From contig JAJQJQ010000014.1 of NCBI GenBank assembly GCA_028622995.1, forward strand, positions 1,488,001 to 1,552,000: a stretch of DNA of 64,000 nucleotides, read 5' to 3'. The DNA comes from Panagrolaimus kolymaensis (taxonomy: Eukaryota; Nematoda; Chromadorea; Rhabditida; Panagrolaimidae). Position 1 is the first letter of the stretch, and each line of letters opens with the position of its first letter. Below the pieces are notes generated by a model. That model was not told the DNA's origin and ran no database searches. It was given only the letters and a program-made list of their open reading frames with translations. This document shows, piece after piece, positions 35,383 to 48,002 of the stretch. Position numbers and translations under genes: made by a program.

Positions 35383-36312
35383 TTTTGAACTAAAAAGTGA
35401 AAAAAATTTAAAAAATATAAAAGACGAGTCCAAAAATAAAGCAATGATTTAAAAATAAAATTCGGTTAATTTTAATTAAAAATCTTTTTTTTCCTTTTGT
35501 AAATTTGCAATTATTTATCTATTCTAACCACTTTTTTTCTCAAAGTAAAAATTTTCTTAAAACAAAAAAATAACTTTGGTCGATCAATTAAAAAAACAAA
35601 ACTCGAATTCTGTTTGACTTTTTTCCTTTCTTTAGCAGCGGAGGTCTTTTTTTATTGCTCTTATAAAAAATCAATCATCCATCAATATTTACTTAAACTT
35701 TTTTTTTTTCTGTCTTCTCTTCTTAAAAAATAACTGACTGAAGAAAAAAAAGTGAAATGGGCCCATCATTATTTACTTTTTTATTCATACGAATAAAAAG
35801 ACAGCAATGATGCACTTTGGTTCTTCTCACTGGAGGGAGATCAAAAACTAATTATTTTTTTAATTTATTATTTTTTTTTTGAATGAGACAATGCGACAAG
35901 AAATTAATCAAATAATCTTGGTTCGAGCCATCAACAGCAAAAATAAAATTGAAAAAAAAACAAAAAACAGTGCGCTTCTCTTTTTCTTTTTTTGATTTCG
36001 ATCTTTTAATAAAAAAGTAAACTTTAAATTACACTAACTCTTTTAATTGGAAAGTTTTTGATTAAAAAAAGCCAGACATAAATTTTTAAAAAAAATTTCA
36101 CATGATACAACAATATAAAAAAATATTATGCGTTAATTAAATTAAATTTCGAGTCATCAATCAGAGACAAATTAAAAAAAAATGTTACATTTTCTAATGA
36201 TTCGTAGACTTTCGTCAATTGTAAAACTTTTGTAATGACTTTTTATTATTCAAAAAAAATATGCAAATTACTGGAAATAAATTAAATTCAAGAAACAAAA
36301 ATTATGTATGCT
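35383..36312. other. Intergenic, P450 promoter region
   Basis: AT-rich spacer between the P450 start and the end of the next chemoreceptor gene. No specific site is recognised. Confidence 0.45.
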
Positions 36313-37946
36313 TTATTTCTTTCTGGGATGTTTATTTTCCCATTCAGAAATTAGCGAATTGAAATAATATTCTTGTTCATTTCTTATTACCAAATTTTGG
36401 CCCGTTATTGATTTAACCATTGGAATGTCATGAGATGAAGTGATTCGAATTACTTTCTTTTGGAGACATTTAAATGGATGGCTAAAAAAGAAAAAAGTTT
36501 AATAAAGTAAAAATTTGCATAAAATCCATTTTTTTTTTTGTTTCGAATATTCAACTAAAAAAGAAATGTTTAAAACTTACATATATTTTTTCCATAATCT
36601 TTCATGAGTAAATGTAAAAGACATAGGTACAATTAAAAAAAGAAATGCTTGTCCAACATCTAATAAAATTCGAACTAAAGCTGTCATATTTACAACAGAA
36701 ATATTTGGACTAAAAATCAAAAAAAAAATGAGTCAAATTTAGTCACAGAAATAGGAAGAAAAAAAATTACTCACAACCAAATAGTATAATTAAACATAAA
36801 ATGAATATATGCGGCAGCCATAAACAAACTTATCAATGAAGAAGCTGCAAACCAAGTCATAGTTCGATGAGTTCGTAAATTTTCAAATCGCTGATATCTT
36901 TCCGAAACTGTTTGAACTCTTTGATTATTATTGTTGTTAGTGTTTTTACGATTTTTATTATAATATTTTCTTGTTAAATAATATACAATAAAATAAACCT
37001 AAAAAAAATGGAAATGAAAGTTTAGGGTAGCTAAATGCTGGAAAAAAATGATACTTACCAGCCATCCAGAAATCATAGTTATATTTGTGGTGCAATAAAT
37101 AACTAAAATATTCAACCAAGCTTGTAAGAAAAATAAATGAATAGTTTGATAAAAAGCACCCATGAGCTAAAAAAAGAGAATTCTGTCTATGTTGGAATCT
37201 AACAAAGCTTACTTTAAGTTTTGATTTAAAAAAAAAATCGAAAAAATAAAATAAAAACTTTGGATAGTTTCGGAGCAAAATTAAAAACATCCGTTTTCAA
37301 GATTAAAAAAGTCCAAAATAAATTTTCTTTTTCTTCTTCAAATTCGAAGTCAAAAAAGCCGCAAAACGACAACTCTGCGTTCAAAAGAAAACAGAAACCA
37401 AAAATAATTTATTGAAAAGTAAAACTTACGGGTGCCACAGTAAAAACGATAATAAAAGTAATTGAAAAATATTTTTCATATCTTTTTGCCCAAACTAATG
37501 GCACAGTTCTTTCAACAAAAATTGAAAGAGGAAAAAAATAATAAATATAATTTGCTGTTACTTGAATCAAATTTGCTATATAATATTGATTGGCCGTTTG
37601 AAGAAAAGTTTTTCCGGTAATAAATTTCACCAAAACTATTAAACTAAAAATTTTGAATTAAAAACAAAATTCTTAACTCGAAAAGTTAATTCCATAAAAA
37701 AACTTGCTTCGTCGCAGCTTTCAAAATTAAGTCGAAAAGAAAAATGGATGAAAGAACCCGGAAATGAATGTGGCAAGTTTTAACTTTAATAAAAATATTT
37801 AAAATATAACAAACATGAAAAATTGTTAAAACTTCGGCAATAAATTGAATAACCGCAATAATTTTAATTAAATAATTATATTCAAAATTGGGCTCAGCTT
37901 CATTTGCAAATCTCAAGGATGGATCGACTGAAGACGATGAAGCCAT
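36313..37946 (-). CDS. Nematode 7TM chemoreceptor, sra/srab-like (6 exons, one GC-AG intron)
   Basis: Exons 37946-37708, 37643-37430, 37166-37059, 36998-36775, 36709-36581 and 36481-36313 give 360 residues in consistent phases (2, 0, 0, 2, 2). Intron 1 has no GT donor that keeps the frame. A GCAAGT donor directly after 37708 does, giving LILKAAT followed by NLIVLVKFITGKT, so it is a GC-AG intron. Family marks are FPLSIFVERTVPLVWAKRYE after TM3 and the cytoplasmic VSERYQRFENLRTHRTM before TM6, both typical of Sra/Srab receptors. The tail is polar (NSLISEWENKHPRKK). Expected to act in sensory neurons. The split between sra and srab is not resolved. Confidence 0.78.
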
Positions 37947-40054
37947 AGAGAATTTTTTAATAATAAAAAGTAAAACGAGCCGTTCTGAAAAATTTAGTTT
38001 TAGACAATTATAAAAAAAAATATAAAGTAAAGAGTTCAATTCTGAAGCGCGAAAAAATGAATACAAAATGAATAAACAACGAACGAAAAAATTATTTATT
38101 ACTTAATTATTTTAATTAAGAAATAATATAATTAATTCGCTACGCTGTCAATATAAAATTATGGGAAAATATCATAAAAGGTTAATGAAAAGCATAAAAA
38201 TTAAATTAACACTGTTTTAAATTTTTATCAAAACTTAAATAAAAATAATGGACCTTTTTCGTCATTTTCTGTTTAATTCTCAAAATAAATTTATGAAAAT
38301 AAAAAAGTAAAGTAAATTTTTTTTTTTGAAACAAAAACCGACTAAAATAAAATTCAATTCAAAAAAGGAGCATCAAAAATAACATTTTTTTAGAAAATAA
38401 ACAATGGATCTTTCTTTCTTTAAAAAAAAGAGGATTAAAATGCTTTTATGAATATAACTATTGAATAATATTATTTTAATAAATAAAAAAGAAAAAACGT
38501 AAATTTATTCATGTGAACGATAACGAACTAAAAAAGAAGAATAAAAAGATGAAGAAAAATATTTTTTTATTAATTAATTTAACTTACATAGATGATGATG
38601 TTAAAGTGATGTCTCTCTCTTTTAGACAAATAAAATTAGAGTTTTCTTGGGAATTCATGAATGCGTAAAACATTTTCTCTCTCTATCTCTCTCTTCGTTT
38701 TCAACCATTCGAGACAAAGTTAAAATGGCATAAAAATGGTGACAAAAATGAGTGAAGGAAATTTTTAATTGTTTTTTCTATTCAACCCTCCTTGTCTTTA
38801 TTAAAAAAAAGATAATAATTGAAGAAAAAGCTATGATATACATAAATGTTTGGCTTAAAAACTAATAATTATAAAAATAATTGAATTTTTAGGTTCAAAA
38901 GTTTTCAACAAATAACTTGAGACTGAAATTTGCATGCATTCATTTCTTAGATCCATAAAAAATGCCCTGATTTAGATGCTATCGTCTTAATTCGCAATCA
39001 ATTGGATTTACAAGGCGTTATCAGCAGCCAAGGAATGATGTCAAAAAATATCAAATTCAATCGTTGCTATTTTGGTTTTACCATCACGATTGCTTTTAAA
39101 CCTAAGTAAGCGAACTCAAAATTAAAAAAATGAGAAAAGTTTGCCGATGTTTCTGTTTATACTTTAAAAAAATTTATGAATAAACTTAATTTAATTGAAT
39201 AAGAAAATAACCAAAATATTTTTTGCTTTTTTAAGGTTTTTACTTGAACCACTGTCGGTCGGCCTTGTAACTTGTTTTATGCAAATTAAAATGCTTTCAT
39301 TTCATTATCCTTTGTCAATTTTGATTTCATTCACAGTTATGCAAATTTCTTCTTTTCCTTGCTTCGGTGAAGGAAAAATAAAATGACACAGACGAAATGA
39401 CGAAAACATAATGAAAATTACTAGGAAGGATATTTTTAAAATAAATTAAATAACAAAGAAAAGAAAGATTCGACACATTTTTGTTTAGAAAAAATCAAAA
39501 CTTTAAAAAGCAATCCAATGTAATAATCAATCAATTTTTTTTAAACACCATATGCTTTTTTTATAAATGCTGCCAACAAAATTATTGGTCACAAATACTT
39601 TTTGTTCTCATTGAACTTTTTTTTGTTGAACGCAAAAGTATCTAATCTTTCAAGTAATCAAATATTTTTGTGTTTTATGTTTGCGTAAAAAAAAGTTTAG
39701 TTTGGTGTTTTTTACAACTTTTTTCATAGTAAAAATCCGTGAGATTTATTATTTCAATAAATTACTTTTTTTACAGGTAAATAATAAAAGTTTTTTAATT
39801 CTTTAAACATAAGACATGAAAATACATTCTTTTTTTTGTATTAAATTACTCGGAAGTAATAAACCAGCAGCAGCACATGAGAATTTTAATAATTATAATT
39901 ATTTTTTTTGAAACAATAATTTTCCAAAGACCAAATATTCAAATAGTCATAATTGCAAGTAAAATTTGAAAGAGAAAAAAAATTACTTTTTTCTTTCTTT
40001 CTTGAATTTTTCGCTTGGAAAGTATAGTTTCAGTTTTGAGGAGAAAAAAAAAGT
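37947..40054. other. Divergent intergenic region, no gene seen
   Basis: Two kilobases between divergently transcribed receptor genes. CT-rich tracts occur near 38611-38696. No exon structure is convincing, including the short plus-strand frame at about 39195. Confidence 0.5.
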
Positions 40055-41963
40055 ATGACATCGATAGGAATTTCACTTGAAGATATCATACTTTTATCCA
40101 TTGAAATTCCATGTTATATTTTTCATGGAAGTATGGCATATTTTATTGGTTTACAAGTTTATAAAAAAAATCGATTATTTGAAAGTGCATTCTTTATTTT
40201 ATTTTTATCCATTGCTATCGCAGATATTATTTTTTACATCGTTGCTGTAAGTTTTTTTCTTTCATTCGTTTAAAGAACTCAGAAAATATTTTCTTAAAAT
40301 TTATAGTTTTTTATTTTTAGCTTTTGATAAACATAAAAATCCCACAATTTGGTTTATGGACAGATTTTTATGTTTACACCTCTCAAGGATGGGTTTCAAC
40401 CATAGGTTACATGACAGGAGAATATTGTGGTATTTATCAAGCTTTAACACATTTCGTAATTTCTGTGAACCGATTTAATGTGTTTTATTTTCCTCATACT
40501 TTTAACCAAGTAAGTTTATTTTCATACCTCCCAAAAAAAATTGCGACATAAAAGCTAAAATTTATAAAAACTTTTAGGATTTTTTTAAATAAAATTATTC
40601 TAATTTCTCAAAATCTATCAACTTAAAATTTTTTTTTCTAATTCAAATGATTTAATTTTTTTAGAATTGGCACGGCCGTCGTTTCCATTTGATTTTATTT
40701 TCTCTTATTTTACTTCCAATTTTATTTCAATGTTGGCATTGGAATCATAAAATTCTTTATTATTATGTTTCTCCAACTTCCATCGCACAAAGGGTGGATG
40801 ATAAAACAATTCAATTAGCTATAAGTTTTATAGGTTTAATAATATTTGGTGGAACATCAATTTTACAAATTATTTTGGGCGCTGCAACTTTAATTAAATA
40901 TTATAAATTAAATAAACATGGTCAAATTTCAGCACAACAAAAAGCAGCAATTATTTTATTTGGTAAGAAAAAAGTTAATTTATAAAAATTGGGGAAAACC
41001 AATTATTTTTTTTTGTTTTTTTTTTTACCGACGGTTTATTTATTTATTTTTTATATTAATGCTGTGACAAAAACGATGACAAATGAGTGTTCTTTTTATG
41101 AATGAAACAGTTAGTATCCCTAAAGCATTTTATTTTAATATTCATATTTACTTAGAATTTAGAATACTTTGTTTGCTTGTTTTTTTACCGCTTCTAAAAT
41201 AGAAGGTAAAGAGATCTTCAAATCAATATCTCTTTTTCTGAAAAGTTTTTATGTATGTACTTACAAAAAAGATAAAAATAAATTGAGTAAAATATTCAAA
41301 AAAGAAAGACAAAATAAAAAAAGTAATATCATTGACAAAAAAAAATATTTTTCTTTTAATTTGTATCGATTGCTTTTGACACTGGGGGAAAGATAAGCAA
41401 AAAAAGCTACCAATAAACACAATATTTTTTTTACTCCTTATAAAAAAACTAATTAGCGAAGAAAAATAAAAAAGAATGCGACAACAAAAAATTGTAATTC
41501 AAGTTTCTTTCGATTTGAAAATGAAGTTTATGAATAAAATCATTTTGACAACTTTTGAAGAAAATTAAATCCTTAAATTTTTTTTAGTTCATTCATTATG
41601 TTTAACTGGAGCTCAATTACTTCGAGCTTTATTTCATGCCAGTATAATTACAGCCACATTTACATCAAATTTAGCTTTAGCAAGTTTTATGCAAAAACGT
41701 GTTCCAATTATTGTAAATATTTATGCTTTAACTGGATCAATATTTTTATTTATCCTTAGGTAATTCAAATTTCTTAAACATTTAAATTTTCAAAAATAAA
41801 TTTCAGTGAAAAAGTTCGTCAAAGTTATTTACAATTTTATTTTTCATGGATTCCATTTTGCTCAAAAAACTTTAAATTAAAAACTTCGAAATTGGTTATT
41901 GTTGGAACAACTTCGATGTTTCTAATAGAAATAGCAGCAGCAGCAGAATCAAAAGTATTTTAG
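40055..41963 (+). CDS. Nematode 7TM chemoreceptor, srg/srv-like (5 exons)
   Basis: Exons 40055-40246, 40321-40509, 40665-40962, 41588-41759 and 41807-41963 join in phases 0, 0, 1 and 2 and give 335 residues. Seven hydrophobic segments are visible. The end of TM3 reads YQALTHFVISVNRFNVFYFP followed by HTFNQNWHGRRF, the NR motif and Trp typical of the Srg superfamily (including srv). The long third intracellular part is basic (IKYYKLNKHGQISAQQKAA). The C-terminal tail is short (AAAAESKVF). It is transcribed away from the sra/srab-like gene. Intron 3 is the longest, at about 625 bp. Confidence 0.75.
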
Positions 41964-42195
41964 AAAATCACAAAACAAAGTTATGAAAACTTAGTAATTA
42001 AAAAAAGTGGAAATCGTATCCTTACAATTTTGGAATAAAAAAGTCATTTATTTCTTTATAATTTGAATTTTTACATTTATTGAGACAAAATGATCGATGG
42101 GATAAATTTTATTAAAAATAGTTATATAAAAATTTTACAAATACATTTAAAAAATTAATTATTTTACAAATATTTCAATTTACATAAAAAAGGGA

Positions 42196-42891
42196 TTAAC
42201 AAAATGTGACAGTGTAATCGGTGTTTTTGCAGGTTACAAGGGCAGCTTTGTCATCATACGCATAAACATAGGAATTGGGGCATTTGCCTTTAAAGAATTT
42301 AGTTTTATCCGTTGGGGGGCAAGTTTCAGGAGTGTTATGAGCTCCACGGCAGCAAGTTTCATCGGTTTGATATTTGGTGCAAGCGCTATTGCATTGAACA
42401 GTTTTACCATTTTTATCCACCTTTAAATCTCCTGGACATTCACCAAGGACATTGCCACTGCATTCCCCAACAGTTTTGCATCCTCCATCGTTGGGCTTTA
42501 CAACGACTTGAATATTAAATCCATCAACGAGGGAAACATCATAATTATCAACATTGGAAGCAAGGGTGAATTCAGCTAAAGTAACTCCAGCTTCGCCGGT
42601 TCGACCTTCGCATTTTTCTTTATTTCCGCAACCACCCGTTTCACAATTAAAATTTGTTTCATCGCATCCAGTTCGAGCCCAAATTCTTCCACTCACCCAA
42701 TCATCTCGAACATTTAGATCCATGTCTTGTCCAGGGTTGAGTTTAGCCCCGCCACCATTTGGAATATCATTATCTCCACGCCATCCAGGCCAAATGGGAA
42801 ATTGACAATTATTTTGAAGCTTTATTTTTCGGCCATAAACAGCAGCCCCAATAAAAATAAGGCAAACGAAAGCAAGTTGTAGCTTAGCCAT
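42196..42891 (-). CDS. Thaumatin-like protein (secreted, 16 Cys)
   Basis: An intronless 231-residue ORF with a signal peptide (MAKLQLAFVCLIFIGAAVYG). The mature protein has exactly 16 cysteines, the number expected for eight disulphides in the thaumatin fold. Family features in order: QNNCQFPIWPGWRGD, the WVSGRIWARTGC strand, NCETGGCG, AEFTLA, DNYDVSLVDGFNIQV, CNSACTKYQTDETCC and a C-terminal CKNTDYTVTFC. The acidic-cleft residues (Arg, Glu and Asp in the REDDD set) appear present. Nematode thaumatin-like proteins are linked to innate defence and environmental response. The intronless structure differs from most neighbours. A TATA box lies about 52 bp upstream. Confidence 0.93.
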   Translation of the reverse strand: MAKLQLAFVCLIFIGAAVYGRKIKLQNNCQFPIWPGWRGDNDIPNGGGAKLNPGQDMDLNVRDDWVSGRIWARTGCDETNFNCETGGCGNKEKCEGRTGEAGVTLAEFTLASNVDNYDVSLVDGFNIQVVVKPNDGGCKTVGECSGNVLGECPGDLKVDKNGKTVQCNSACTKYQTDETCCRGAHNTPETCPPTDKTKFFKGKCPNSYVYAYDDKAALVTCKNTDYTVTFC

Positions 42892-42941
42892 AATTAATTA
42901 GACTTTAAAAAAGACTATATCGATATCTTCGAGAACCGTTG

Positions 42942-42949
42942 CTTTTATA
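42942..42949 (-). promoter_or_regulatory. TATA box of the thaumatin-like gene
   Basis: TATAAAAG on the minus strand, about 51 bp upstream of the ATG at 42891. Confidence 0.6.
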
Positions 42950-44932
42950 TCCATCAAAAAAATTTAAAGGTTCATAAATCATCCAAAAAAAGGTATTTGT
43001 TTGTTTGCATTCGAAATTCTATTTTTATTACACATTTTTTATTTGTAATATTTATCTTTTTCTTCTTCAAAGGTGATGTTATTTGTGACTCATTTTCACT
43101 TACATTTGGTTGTCCTTTAATTAACTAGTTTTTCTTTTGCAAAAAAAAAACATATCTGTCAATCCTCAATTTTTTGTTGTTGTTGCTTGCTTTTTTGTTA
43201 CAAGACTCATTTGTTTTCTCTAAAAATTATTATTAGCTTTTCCTTTTAAAACTAAAAATTTAATGTAAAAATAACGATGTTTGTTTAATTTTTAAATAAA
43301 ATCTAGTGATTTTTTTTTATTGCATTAAATTCCACAATTCCACATTCGTTCGTTGTTTTTTTATTTAATTTCTTATTTATAAAAAACATTGAAGAATCAG
43401 ACTTTTTTTAAATAGTTTGTTTGCTGAGTCAATCCCAAAAATATGAAGGTTGACCGTCGACGAACGCTAATAAAAAAAATGTGGGAGGTTGGACAAATAT
43501 TTTGTTATTTTTTTCCATTTCTTATTGTTTTTGTTAACTGGTTGGTATAAGCACCTTGTATGCGTATAGTAGGCGTGAAAAACAATGTTTAAAATTAATG
43601 AAAAATATTATTTATTTTATGAAAATTATTAAAAAAAACCAAATAATAAAAAGTCAAAATCACTCGAAACATATTATTTTTACGGTAATTGTCGTCACAT
43701 AATTTTGTTCTCAAATAAAATGTGCCTTTTGTTAAAATCAGTAAAGTTCAAACTATGAAAGCTTTTTTTCCCCTTTATTATCTGAAACCTATGATTGTGT
43801 CAAAAATTCAAACCACAAAAAAATCATTCTTAAGAAGATTATATATTTCTTTAATTTTATTTAAAGATGTGCGAAGTGATACGCGGCTACATTAAAAAAA
43901 TATGATAGTTTAATTCCAAGCAAAATCTTTCAATGTTGTTTGCAAAAAATATTATTTATTTTTGAGTTAAAATCGTTTATTCTTGCAACTTTTTTGTGTT
44001 CATTGTAAAAAGTTATGTACTTTATTTTTTTCGCTAATTTTGAGATCAAAAACTAAGCTGTAAGCTGCTGAATTATTTGATATAGAGTCCAGTCCGTCCA
44101 ACTGTTCATATTTATCTTAATTTTTTTTAGATATTTCAAAATTCTTCTTCATGAAATAAAACCAAAAAATGGCATAAATAAAAATTACTTAATTTAACTA
44201 TCAAAACTAAAGTTTTTGATTGTAAATTCTTCCTGGAAAGTCTGGCAAATAAAGTTTTCATGATTAAAAGGATGCAAAATCATATTAACTATGCTTTAGA
44301 ATCCTCAATCTTTTGTTTAATAAAAGTGTAAATAATTCAACTATTTTTTTTCTAAAATCTTCTTAAAAAATAATTCCAATATTTGTGTCGATTACATATT
44401 GGTACTCCTTTTATATTTTTTTTTGTTGCAGATGCTCAAAGATACCGTATTACTTTGCAACAACCAAACAACAATAAATTCAATGAATCATTTTTTTTTT
44501 TTGCAATCAAACAAAAAAAAATGACGTGAATGAGATGTATGCATCATATAAATAAGTTCCTTTTTTTCACATCATTTTGTTGTCGCTTGCTTCGTTTCTT
44601 TTCATCTCTCAAAAAAAAAAAAAAGCAAAAAGCAAACAAGGTTTATCTTTGCTCTCCCTGAACTTTTTTTCTTTGTTAATATTTTGTATCAATTTTGTGT
44701 TTAAAAAGTTTCCGAAACAAAAAAATTTGATGGTAAAGTGAAGAAGAAGAAAAAAACTAAAAATACATAAGCACGCCTTAAGATTTTTTTCTGAGGCTTA
44801 AAAAATTATAATTCAACTTTTTTTTTGATATAAAAAGCTTTACTTTTTTCTCTCGAGATTCCTCTAATTTTTAATCTCACTGATTTAAAGAAAAACTCAA
44901 CTTTAAAGAAAAAAGTTTTTTCTCTCATAAAA
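42950..44932. other. Intergenic, no gene seen
   Basis: AT-rich spacer between the thaumatin-like gene (minus) and the receptor-like gene (plus), so it contains both promoters. No coding or RNA feature is recognised. Confidence 0.5.
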
Positions 44933-47341
44933 ATGTATGGAAAATCTTCCATAATTCCACCACCATCGTCTGCTATTACAATCCCTGAAAATCTTAAAAC
45001 TCCAAATGAAGAAGACAACAAGGAATTCTTTACAGAAACTAATAATAATAATAATTCTAAATTAAAATGGAAAATATGGGGTCCATATTATTTTTTATCC
45101 CTTTTTACATTTCAATTATTTCCAAATTCTCAACAATCAAAAATAATTAATTATTTATCATGGTTTCCAACAATCTTATTTATGCTTATTTATTTTATAA
45201 GGAAAATTTATTTACTTGTTGAAATGGCTTCTGCTATTGTAAGTTATTCGTAATAGTTGGTAGTAGTTGTGGCTTTCAAAAATCGAATATTTTTATAAAA
45301 CAAAAAAATTTCCATCCAAAAGATATAAATTTTTTTTAGAGTTTTGTACTTTTGTAATTATATGATAATAGACTGACTAAAAATAAATGGCAAAAAAGAG
45401 ATTTATGTATATATTTCTAATTTTTTGGCGGCTCTAATCAAATGGTTTTTTTTTTCTTTATTTGATCACCTTGAAATAATAATCTTTAGACAAACTTAAA
45501 AACTTAAAAAATAAGCAAATAAAGAAAAACATCTGAAAGTTAACCTTTCGCAGCATCTCTTTACTTTGATAGATAGATCATGCTTAATCTTTTCCAAAAA
45601 AAAAAGAATCTCAACAAAACTAAGCAAACTTAAGTTAGAAAAAAAGCAAAAGTTAAAATGCTGATCTTTTGTTGTTGAATTTTTATTTAGATAAAAAAAA
45701 AGTTTTTGAGTTATGATCTTTTAGAACTACAAGGAATCAGGTTGATCTCAACCAAAAATAAAAACTCTTCAAAAGTTAATCAGACTTTCAAAAAAAAACT
45801 TAAACTTTAACTTTGTTTAAAAAAATTTTATTTTTTGGTCTCCTAATTTTGTGATTTTTCTCTTTTTTTTCTTTTTTTGAACTCATTCCAAGAGTCTAAA
45901 AATTAAATCGACCAAAAATTTTTAAAAAAAATTTACATATTTATTCGAAAGTTAAAAAAAACATAGCACATCAAATTCTGTAATAATCAAAACAACAAAA
46001 TAAAAAATTTTTTTTATAGACATTATCAACAAACTTTGCATACACTACAATTTTATTCTTTACTGCAATGCACACATTTTTTAGTGCGATGACATTAGGA
46101 AATTTTAAAAGAACAAAATATTTTGAAACTACCATGGATAAATTAAGACGAGCATCTTCATCCACTCACGAAGTTAGTTTTCTTGGTTCAAAAAAATAAT
46201 TCATTTCTAAAAAGTTAAAAAATTTTTTTTTCAGATAAAAAAAGCTTCAATGTATGAATTATTAGTTCAAATAATAATTTTTGGAATATTTTTGGGTTGC
46301 GCCATTTTATCGATAATCGAAAATTATGTCATGTTTGATCATGATGTAACAGATTTAAATAATCGAGTTCCTTCCGTGCCTAAAAATGAAACCTGGACTT
46401 TTAGGTAAAAAACTTTTTAAAAATTTGAAAAGCACGTTTGAAACCAAAAAAACAAATGTTTTAGAGAATCAATGTTTGGCAGCAGCGGCGGCAACAATAC
46501 TTTATATTTTATTGATGCATCATTAATTATTTGGGGCTCATATTTAAGTTCATGTGCTTTAGTTACTTATTTAATGGCCAATCGAGCTGTATGTCGAGAA
46601 TATCAAAGCTTTAATGAAAATTTAAAAAATCAACTTGAAAATGGAGCTATCAAGGTTTGTGACAATTTCCATGTTTTTTTGAAACTTGCAACTTTCGCTA
46701 ATTTCCTTACTTTTATAGAATTATTCAACCATGAAAGATTTGGAAAATCAACTCATCGATCTTTTAAATGCTGCAAGTTTCACTACCAATACAGCATCCA
46801 TTTTAATTGATTTAACATTTATTTGTGGACTTTACACTCACATTGTAGCTTTATTTAGTTTACAATCATTTAAAAATTCTTTTCATTTTATTCAACTGGC
46901 TTTATTTGGTTTATGGTATTTACAATCCATTATTATGTTAGTTGTCTCATTAAAGAGGCCATCAGCTTTAAGAACTTTGGTAAACCTTTCGCCTTTCGTA
47001 GTCGGTCATCAAAATTGCTAAAGAGTTTGTTTTTAGATGAGAGAAACGACAGAAATGATTTGGTTGGATCGAAATATATGGGATTCCAAAGATGATTCAT
47101 CCATCGCTAAAATAGCTCAAAATATTTCTAATAGAATTCAATCCACTGATTATGCATCCAAAGCTATGGCACCACTAAAAGCTGCAAGCATTATCATGAC
47201 TTTGGTTAGTAATTTCTTTTCTTTTATTCATCACGGAAAGTTAAAAACCCATCAAAAATTATTTAGATTTTGTTATTTACTCCATTCTTTATCAATGTGT
47301 TAAGTAACTTCAAATATATCCCGAGTTATCAGCAACAATAA
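44933..47341 (+). CDS. Multi-pass receptor, gustatory-receptor (GUR/LITE)-like (7 exons)
   Basis: Exons 44933-45238, 46020-46172, 46235-46404, 46465-46654, 46719-46979, 47037-47204 and 47267-47341 fit in phases 0, 0, 2, 0, 0 and 0 and give 440 residues, the usual size of insect-type gustatory receptors. About seven to eight hydrophobic segments are visible. The N-terminus is long, polar and cytoplasmic-looking (IPPPSSAITIPENLKTPNEE). A long loop (REYQSFNENLKNQLENG, then STMKDLENQLIDLLNAAS) precedes the later helices, as in the second intracellular loop of GRs. The last helix is AASIIMTLILLFTPFFINVL. In C. elegans the family includes LITE-1 and GUR-3, which sense light and peroxide. The canonical TYhhhhhQF motif is not evident, so this is a topology-based call. 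Confidence 0.55.
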
Positions 47342-48002
47342 TAGTGACGCAGCAGCAGAAACTAAAAAATCCCATTAACTAACTTTGAGGATTTTTGTTT
47401 AATCATGTAAAATGTTTAATGCTTTAATAAGTAAAGAAAAAATATATTAATCGTAGTCTTAATAAAGTCATAGCACTGTATATATAATAGTTATAAGTAC
47501 ATACATAAATAAAATTATGGTATATAACGTTTACTTTAAATCAAATAAATAAAAAAAGTTGGATGAATGGTTTAAAAAGATTATTTTGTTGTTAAAGACG
47601 TTGTTTTTGTTACCTACATAAAAGCCATAAAAGCAAATCGTTGATAAACAAAGTGGTCATCCTCAAACTCAAGTTTGTTATAAAATGGAAAGTCTTTTAT
47701 TTGTGACAAAAAAAAGCAAGTAAAACTCATTGAAAGCTTTGTTCAACAAACAAAAAAATTTCAAAGTCCCTTCATTTTTTGAATCAACGCCAAAGGTTAC
47801 TGTAGCTGGCAAAGTCCAGCAACGAAGAAGCGAGACACGAAAAAAAAAGCGAGAGAGCAACGACGACGAAAAAAAGTTTGATCGAAAAAAAAAAGTTAAA
47901 AGTTTTTTCATTCAATCAGTTTTTCATCTTTTGCTGCAGCTGAACGGTTTTTTGGTCATCGTTGATTGATTCTTTTTTGGATTTCAAATCAAATCGTCTA
48001 AC
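47342..48002. other. Intergenic spacer
   Basis: Nothing coding is recognised. The 3' part forms the upstream region of the secreted-protein gene at 48003. Confidence 0.45.

Noticed and set aside
42312..42805. Two plus-strand ORFs
   Set aside because: Both are antisense shadows of the thaumatin-like coding region.
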